A stretch of 18,431 bases of DNA from Treponema sp. (GTDB lineage: Bacteria > Spirochaetota > Spirochaetia > Treponematales > Breznakiellaceae), in assembly GCA_031270205.1 (NCBI GenBank), contig JAISYA010000067.1, positions 1 through 18,431 on the forward strand, written 5' to 3'. A program made the translations under genes and the position numbers. Each line of letters opens with the position of its first letter. The first letter of the stretch is position 1. Shown here one piece after another: positions 13,731-18,431 of the stretch. The notes beneath the pieces were generated by a model that was given only the letters and a program-made list of their open reading frames with translations, was not told the origin of the DNA and ran no database searches.

Positions 13731-15434
13731 TTGAATTCCCGCCGCGGCAATTTTGCAGACAGCGTAAACCTCAAGCCTGACGGATCATGGAAGGCGGAAT
13801 TTTGCAGACTGTCGAAAATCTTCGTTTTTTTCTGTATCTTACCGTTCTTCATCATCTCTTGTAAAAAAAAGTCCCCGGTCATCCATTCCGTTGATCCCAA
13901 AATCGGAAGGGCCGGAGAAACGCTTACCATCACGGGGGAATATTTCGGGAAAGAGCGGGACGAATCCTATGTTACCATCGCGGGCGCGCTGCCGACCAAT
14001 TCATCGTACCTGTACTGGCAGGATGACCGGATTTCCCTGAAGCTGCCGGAGTCCGGGGAATCCGGCCTGATTTATGTCCATGTAAACGGCAGAAAAAGCA
14101 ACGGCGCCCTTTTCTCAAATCAGCTGACGCTTCCCCAGCCGCCGCGGGGGGAAGACACGGGGCCGGAACCCAGAATCACTTCGGTAGAACCCCGTTCGGC
14201 CCCCATAGGTTCGCTCATAAGCATCACCGGGAACAACTTCGGCAGTTCGCGGGGACAGAACGGCGTCTTGTTCTCGTGGAACGCGGAAACCCGTTCTCCC
14301 GCCCCCGGTGAGGCGGGAGAACCGGCTTTCATCGATGTTTCGGAAGCCGTATTCGGCTATGAGCTTTGGAATGACCGGGAGATACGCCTGCGTATTCCCG
14401 ACGGCGCGGTCAGCGGCAATTTGAAGGTCCGCACCGCCCGGGGCGATTCCCGCCCGGTCTTTTTTGAGATCGGCGGAAAGCCGGGAACCAAAACTTTTCG
14501 GGATAAACGGAGTTACACGATAAACTATTCGGTGGACGTACAGATCAACGAGGCGGTCAAACCGAACACTCTGTACCTCTGGATTCCCCTGCCCGCCGTT
14601 TCCTCATCCCAGCGGAATGTCGCGCTTCTTTCGCGCAGCGTTGATCCCTTTATAGAAAACTACCGGGGCGCGAGTCTGTACAAACTGGACGATCTTGAGT
14701 CCGGCAGCAGCCTGCGGATACATTTCTCCTGGCAGGTTGAGGTATACGCTGTGGAGACTTCCGTACAGCCCCAATCGATCCGGCAGGACGCGGCCTCACC
14801 CGCCGCCGTTTACACCCAGAGCGCTTCCCTCATCCCTTCGGACGATCCCCTGATAAAAAGCCAGGTTGCTACGTTACTCGGCAGGGAGCGGAATCCCTAC
14901 AGTAAAGCCCGGCGGATCTACGAATGGTTTATCGGCGCGATACAGATTCAGGATTCGGCGGCGGACGATTTGCCAAATGACGCCGTTGCGGCGCTGGAGG
15001 CGAAACGGGCCGATCCCTATACGGCGGCGCTCCTTTACTGCGCCATGCTCCGCTCCGCGGGAGTGCCCTGTCTGCCTGTCGCGGGGGCGCTGATAAACCG
15101 GAGCCGCCAGACGGTCCGCCACTACTGGGCGGAATTCTGGATCGACGGCTTCGGCTGGATTCCTGTTGATCCCGTCCTGGGCGCGGGCGCCGTCCCGTCT
15201 GCGTTCGCGGCCCGGCCCGACCACGCAAGTTTTTATTTCGGCAGCATGGACAACCAGCGGATCGCCTTTTCCCGCGGGCAGACGGTTCTTTCCCAAATGG
15301 ACCCGCGGGGCCGGACCGTTTCCCACACCCGCTCCTACGCACTGCAAAACCTCTGGGAAGAGGCGGTGGGAGGCATCGATTCCTATTCGAGCCTCTGGGG
15401 GGATGTCGCGATTACCGGAATGTATGTACAATAA
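13731..15434 (+). CDS. TIG-domain lipoprotein with transglutaminase-like domain lacking its Cys
   Basis: A 567-residue exported lipoprotein. A hydrophobic segment ends in the lipobox FFIISC with Cys44 as the lipidated residue. Two IPT/TIG immunoglobulin-like domains follow at about 50-135 and 146-250 (ITSVEPRSAPIGSLISITGN is the second entry strand). After a linker comes a transglutaminase-like domain at about 385-485, with His464 (HYWAEFWID) and Asp480 (IPVDPV) of the usual triad. The catalytic Cys, four residues before the conserved A-x7-LR, is replaced by Pro429 (ADPYTAALLYCAMLRSAG). Without it the domain is probably a binding or scaffold module unless C437 or C447 takes over. The start is weak: TTG at 13731, six bases after the previous gene, without a good ribosome site. 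A signal peptide this long is unusual; a CTG at 13809 would give a compact one. Position indicates membership of the ECF operon. Confidence 0.8.
   Translation: MNSRRGNFADSVNLKPDGSWKAEFCRLSKIFVFFCILPFFIISCKKKSPVIHSVDPKIGRAGETLTITGEYFGKERDESYVTIAGALPTNSSYLYWQDDRISLKLPESGESGLIYVHVNGRKSNGALFSNQLTLPQPPRGEDTGPEPRITSVEPRSAPIGSLISITGNNFGSSRGQNGVLFSWNAETRSPAPGEAGEPAFIDVSEAVFGYELWNDREIRLRIPDGAVSGNLKVRTARGDSRPVFFEIGGKPGTKTFRDKRSYTINYSVDVQINEAVKPNTLYLWIPLPAVSSSQRNVALLSRSVDPFIENYRGASLYKLDDLESGSSLRIHFSWQVEVYAVETSVQPQSIRQDAASPAAVYTQSASLIPSDDPLIKSQVATLLGRERNPYSKARRIYEWFIGAIQIQDSAADDLPNDAVAALEAKRADPYTAALLYCAMLRSAGVPCLPVAGALINRSRQTVRHYWAEFWIDGFGWIPVDPVLGAGAVPSAFAARPDHASFYFGSMDNQRIAFSRGQTVLSQMDPRGRTVSHTRSYALQNLWEEAVGGIDSYSSLWGDVAITGMYVQ
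13749..13809. repeat. repeated 12-mer at the start of the lipoprotein gene
   Basis: AATTTTGCAGAC occurs at 13749-13760 and 13798-13809, 49 nt apart. The distance is not a multiple of three, so the copies encode different residues (NFADS and EFCRLS-type readings), and the pair lies in the stretch where the lipoprotein start is uncertain. It may be a chance pair or remains of a regulatory region. Confidence 0.4.
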
Positions 15435-15437
15435 AGC

Positions 15438-16124
15438 ATGGTAACGGTAATTTCACTGGGTGGTTCGATTATCGCCCCCGATGCGGTGGACGGGCAATTT
15501 CTGAAAGACTTTGTGAAACTCATCCGCGGCTTTATTGAGACGGACGGGAAGCGGCGCTTTATTTTCGTGGCGGGCGGCGGCGGTCCGGCGCGGGCCTGGC
15601 AGAAAGCCTACCGGGAGGCAAGCGGGAGCGGCGCCAGAGACGAGGAAGCGGACTGGATCGGCATTATGGCCACCAGGCTCAACGCCCAGCTTTTACGGGC
15701 GGTGATGGGAGAGTGGTGCAGCCAGAACGTGGTTACCGATCCTACCCGGGTGGACCCCTTCACCGGCAGGGTTCTGGTCGCCGCGGGCTGGAAACCGGGC
15801 TTTTCCTCGGATTACGACGCGGTACTCCTTGCGGAGCGCTTTCAGGCCGACGCGGTGATAAACCTCTCCAACATCGAAAAAGTGTACTCAGGAGACCCCA
15901 AAAAAGACCCCGCCGCCAGGCCCATTGACCGCATTTCCTGGGCCGATTTCCGGGCCATGATAGGCGATGAATGGACGCCGGGGAAAAACGTTCCCTTTGA
16001 TCCGGTGGCAAGCCGCCACGCCGCGAAAATCGGCCTTAAAGTGATATGCGCCGCGGGAAAAGACCTGGAAAACCTCAAAAAAATTCTCTCCGGAGAGGAT
16101 TTTACCGGCACAACGATTGGCTGA
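15438..16124 (+). CDS. pyrH: archaeal/spirochaete-type uridylate kinase
   Basis: A 228-residue amino-acid-kinase-fold enzyme that phosphorylates UMP to UDP. The first glycine loop is SLGGSIIAPD (6-15), the second VAGGGGPAR, and the nucleotide/UMP region GWKPGFSSDYDAVLLA followed by INLSNIEKVYSGDPKKDP is characteristic. It resembles the archaeal/spirochaete uridylate kinase subfamily (TIGR02076) more than the common bacterial PyrH, which lacks these loop lengths. It starts three bases after the lipoprotein gene, so it is co-transcribed with an ECF operon to which its housekeeping role has no obvious link; the ribosome site is weak, hence coupling is likely. Functional equivalence to bacterial PyrH is generally assumed for the subfamily rather than shown here. 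Confidence 0.85.
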   Translation: MVTVISLGGSIIAPDAVDGQFLKDFVKLIRGFIETDGKRRFIFVAGGGGPARAWQKAYREASGSGARDEEADWIGIMATRLNAQLLRAVMGEWCSQNVVTDPTRVDPFTGRVLVAAGWKPGFSSDYDAVLLAERFQADAVINLSNIEKVYSGDPKKDPAARPIDRISWADFRAMIGDEWTPGKNVPFDPVASRHAAKIGLKVICAAGKDLENLKKILSGEDFTGTTIG

Positions 16125-16151
16125 GCGTGGTTTTTACAAACTTTGCCAAAT

Positions 16152-16174
16152 AGTTTCATCTTTTTGTTGAAACT
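16152..16174. repeat. inverted repeat before the outer-membrane protein gene
   Basis: AGTTTCA (16152-16158) and TGAAACT (16168-16174) pair perfectly around a 9-nt loop in the 75-nt gap after the UMP kinase. The T-run lies in the loop, so it is no proper terminator. It could be an operator or an RNA element for the barrel gene that starts 26 nt downstream. Confidence 0.4.
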
Positions 16175-16199
16175 GCCGATAATTAACCGGGGAATTCTT

Positions 16200-17387
16200 T
16201 TGAAACGTCGAACCGTTTTGTACAGTTTGGTTCTCTTTTTTCTCTGCGGTCTGCCGGGGCTTCGTGCGCAGGATATATATGAGACTGAGAGCGGGATCAT
16301 CCCGGAAAGCGCGGCGGATGAAATGCCGGGGGTGGCCCTGGTTCCCTTTTGGGGGGGAGACAAGGCCCTCATCGCCCAGCTCGGCGAACTGCTGCATCTG
16401 ACCCTGGAAAACGAGGGGCTTTACCGGCCCGAAGCGGTGGACATGGCAAACCCGCCTGAGGATGTTCCCGGAGGGGGCTTTCCCCCCTATGTGTGTCCAA
16501 GCCCCTCCCTGACCAAAGCCGCGCCCTACGCCATCACGGGGGAACTCGTTTTTGATGACGAAAGCAGCCTGTACCATCTGCGGCTGTACCTGTGGGAAAT
16601 GGCGAATACCAGGCTTGTTTTTACCGACGAGAGTACCGGGCGGGACAGGGAGGAATTCGAGAGCTATCTTCCCTCTCTGGTGGAATGGCTTTTCTCCTGG
16701 CTTGAGCAGCCGCGGGAAATGGGGGAAGAATGGTACGCGTATTCCGATACGTACCCGCCGGAGCAGTCAGAGCCGGAAGAAAAGTGGCTGTACCTGGGTC
16801 TGCGGGTCGGCCCTTCGGTACGCCTGTATTCCAGGGATACCGCGAATCCCTTCGCCGAGAACAATATCTACAATTTCCTCAATATCACCGCCGGCGTCCA
16901 GGCGGCTTTCCAGTTTCTTCCCTTCCTTGCCGTCCAGGCGGAAGTCCTGTTTACCAATGATTACGCCCCTTACAGCGCCGTTGACGCGGTCGTTAATACC
17001 GCTACCAATACCGGCACAATGAAGGCGGATCCCGATCCTTTTATTTCGTACTCCCTGATGTTCCCGCTGGCCCTGAGATACACCTACCGGCAGGGCAAAC
17101 TCTTTGCCGGGGCGCTGGCGGGCCTTTATTTTTCCGTGCCTCTGGGAGATATGCAGAATAAAACCCTGGGCGGCAAATTCGGTTATTCCATGAATCTGCC
17201 CCTGGGTTATACGCTGGGAATCAACGTGGGAACAAAACTCGGTCCGGGTTCCCTCTTCCTTGACCTCCGCTGGGCCGCGGATATTGGCAAGACGCAGAAA
17301 AATTCAGGGGAGGATATCTACAAGCGAAGCATGGTTACCATCGCCATCGGCTACGAGCTGGGATTTTTCCCCAAACAGAAGAAATAG
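16200..17387 (+). CDS. outer-membrane beta-barrel-like protein
   Basis: A 395-residue exported protein. The signal peptide begins KRRTVLYSLVLFFLCGLPG and ends near LRAQ. A soluble domain follows, about residues 35-175 (ALVPFWGGDKALIAQLGELL, ITGELVFDDESSLYHLRLYL), reminiscent of the periplasmic alpha/beta domains that precede spirochaete barrels. From about 195 on the protein consists of alternating amphipathic strands (LGLRVGPSVRLYS, AAFQFLPFLAVQAEVLF, PLALRYTYRQGKLFAGALAG, MVTIAIGYELGFF) ending in an aromatic strand, as in small outer-membrane barrels. The start is TTG at 16200 because GGGGA stands about 6-7 nt upstream and a canonical signal peptide begins there; a longer reading from 16143 puts unrelated residues before it. 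The 75-nt gap to the UMP kinase leaves open whether it has its own promoter. Confidence 0.75.
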   Translation: MKRRTVLYSLVLFFLCGLPGLRAQDIYETESGIIPESAADEMPGVALVPFWGGDKALIAQLGELLHLTLENEGLYRPEAVDMANPPEDVPGGGFPPYVCPSPSLTKAAPYAITGELVFDDESSLYHLRLYLWEMANTRLVFTDESTGRDREEFESYLPSLVEWLFSWLEQPREMGEEWYAYSDTYPPEQSEPEEKWLYLGLRVGPSVRLYSRDTANPFAENNIYNFLNITAGVQAAFQFLPFLAVQAEVLFTNDYAPYSAVDAVVNTATNTGTMKADPDPFISYSLMFPLALRYTYRQGKLFAGALAGLYFSVPLGDMQNKTLGGKFGYSMNLPLGYTLGINVGTKLGPGSLFLDLRWAADIGKTQKNSGEDIYKRSMVTIAIGYELGFFPKQKK

Positions 17388-17453
17388 CGCCCAAACCCGC
17401 TCCCGGCATGCTATACGGCGTTCCGTCACGTACCGTAATTCCCTTTTCTTCCC

Positions 17454-18230
17454 CTACGGTGAATCTTCGGCGTACAGTATCTCTATCCCGTTCTGCGTGA
17501 GCAGTGTTTCCCATTCCCCGGTCAGGGACCGGTCGGTGATCAGTACGTCGATGCGGGAAAAGGGACATATACGGTAAAACGCCGGCAAATCGAACTTGGT
17601 GTGATCGCAGAGCAGGATGATCTTCTGGCAGGTATCCATCATTTTTTTGCGGATTTCCGCTTCTTCTTCGGAATAGTCCATGGCCCCATGGCTGATGCAC
17701 AGGCCCGTACAGGAAAAAAACAGCTTTGAGGCCCAGTAATCGCTGATATGCGACTCCGCCTGCGGCCCGACCAGGGAAAGCGCCTGCTTCCGCAGCTTGC
17801 CGGGCAGGCTGTACACGGTGATATTTTCCGCCTCGGCCAGATCGGTAATCGCGCGGATACCGTTGGTTATGACGGTCAGGTTGACTTTACTCCTGAAAAA
17901 ACCGGTCATTTCCTTGGTGGTGGTGGAGGCGTCTATAAAAATCGTGTCGTCGTCGCCGACCAGCCGCGCCGCGGTCCGCGCTATCCTGTTTTTCGCTTCC
18001 CGGTGTTTTACTTCCCGCACGGCCAGCGGTATTTCAACGTTAAACCCCTCTTCTATCAGCACCGCCCCCCCATAAGTGCGCTTGACGATATGCTTTTTTT
18101 CCATTTTCTCCAGATCGCGCCTGATATTGGTAGCGCTGGTCAAGAGGATATCCGACAGTTTGGCGATAGTTACCGCCTTATCCCGTTTGAGTATGTCCAG
18201 TATCATATTTTGCCGTTCCAGAGTCAGCAT
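17454..18230 (-). CDS. DeoR-family transcriptional repressor
   Basis: A 258-residue repressor. The N-terminal helix-turn-helix is at about 5-55 (VTIAKLSDILLTSATNIRRD, then RTYGGAVL), where the usual TIRRDL reads NIRRDL. The C-terminal effector domain of the phosphosugar-isomerase-like fold has the hallmark pieces FIDASTTT (sugar-phosphate-binding loop), VITNG, SLVGP and CDHTKF. Such proteins repress sugar-catabolic operons until a phosphorylated intermediate binds. Its target is not adjacent; the left-edge symporter is a candidate only by analogy of the shared leader repeat. AGGGGGA lies 8 nt before the ATG. It faces the barrel gene with a 66-nt gap in which I see no strong terminator. Confidence 0.88.
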   Translation of the reverse strand: MLTLERQNMILDILKRDKAVTIAKLSDILLTSATNIRRDLEKMEKKHIVKRTYGGAVLIEEGFNVEIPLAVREVKHREAKNRIARTAARLVGDDDTIFIDASTTTKEMTGFFRSKVNLTVITNGIRAITDLAEAENITVYSLPGKLRKQALSLVGPQAESHISDYWASKLFFSCTGLCISHGAMDYSEEEAEIRKKMMDTCQKIILLCDHTKFDLPAFYRICPFSRIDVLITDRSLTGEWETLLTQNGIEILYAEDSP

Positions 18231-18280
18231 GTGTCTATTCCCCCTGGCCTATATATCCATTGTCTCCAAAATAACATACC

Positions 18281-18344
18281 GGAGCCGCTCCCAAAACCGG
18301 TTGACCGCGCGCCAACGTCCCCGGCAGGGCCGGGCGCGGTTTGG
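18281..18344 (-). repeat. degenerate GC-rich repeat element, copy B
   Basis: Same orientation and same order of blocks as copy A: CCAAACCGCGCCCGGCC, TGCCGGGGACGTT, then GGTTTTGGGAGCGGCTCC. It ends 50 nt before the DeoR start. The core CCCGGC-AGG-GCCGGG (18320-18334) differs from copy A by one base in the loop. Here an outer stem ACCGCGC (18304-18310) with GCGCGGT (18334-18340) encloses the core hairpin, so the folded RNA would be a nested structure. The remaining leader and 87 nt to the window end show no gene. Confidence 0.6.
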
Positions 18345-18431
18345 AGAACGCCTCACGATTAATACTATTGCCACTATTCAATGATTATATCCACCATAAA
18401 CCCTATCCGGTAGTTTTGCAAGCATAATGTG

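Noticed and set aside
18384..18389. TATAAT on the minus strand as the DeoR promoter -10
   Set aside because: No acceptable -35 box at 16-18 bp upstream and it is about 150 nt before the start codon.
1..18431. CRISPR array, insertion sequence, prophage or tRNA gene
   Set aside because: No regularly spaced repeats, transposase or integrase reading, terminal inverted repeats or tRNA-like cloverleaf were seen.

Overview
The window looks like a chromosomal piece from a spirochaete, probably a treponeme-type (Treponematales) organism. The support is indirect: the UMP kinase is of the 'archaeal-type' subfamily known from archaea and spirochaetes, several genes start with TTG, and there is a spirochaete-style small outer-membrane barrel protein next to a TIG-domain lipoprotein. 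No rRNA or tRNA is present to confirm this, and the assignment is an inference.

Left edge (1-1190): an HPt phosphotransfer protein on the plus strand. It is preceded by a 266-nt leader with a perfect 12-bp tandem repeat and followed by a dense stack of hairpins that ends in a near-perfect bidirectional terminator. A GPH-family sugar:cation symporter (1189-2553, minus) converges on it.

Centre-left (2743-10279, all minus): a compact operon read right to left. It holds a ROK-family regulator, a TIM-barrel protein, an ion-transporter-superfamily permease, a HyuA-type hydantoinase/oxoprolinase ATPase, a small HExxH zincin-like protein and an FAD-dependent oxidoreductase. A consensus-like sigma-70 promoter with a near-perfect 23-bp palindrome over the start of transcription precedes the ROK gene, so the regulator probably represses its own operon. 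Immediately after the oxidoreductase lies the C-terminal stump of a class I/II aminotransferase (2743-2943), then a minus-strand terminator. The operon looks like an uncharacterised uptake and degradation pathway for a small organic acid, lactam or hydantoin-like compound. It has no HyuB partner.

Centre-right (10472-17387, all plus): cysS, then an ECF sigma factor, its zinc-binding anti-sigma factor, a secreted protein, a TIG/transglutaminase-like lipoprotein, a UMP kinase and an outer-membrane barrel protein. The genes from sigma factor to UMP kinase overlap or lie within a few bases of each other, so they are probably co-transcribed. The ECF pair with exported products suggests an envelope-response unit. 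The right edge carries a DeoR-family repressor (17454-18230, minus) converging on the barrel gene.

The most unexpected signal is a degenerate GC-rich element of about 65 bp. Two copies lie in the same orientation, 45 and 50 nt before the start codons of the symporter and the DeoR gene, and a shorter, more divergent copy lies before cysS. It may be an extragenic palindromic repeat or a structured leader element.
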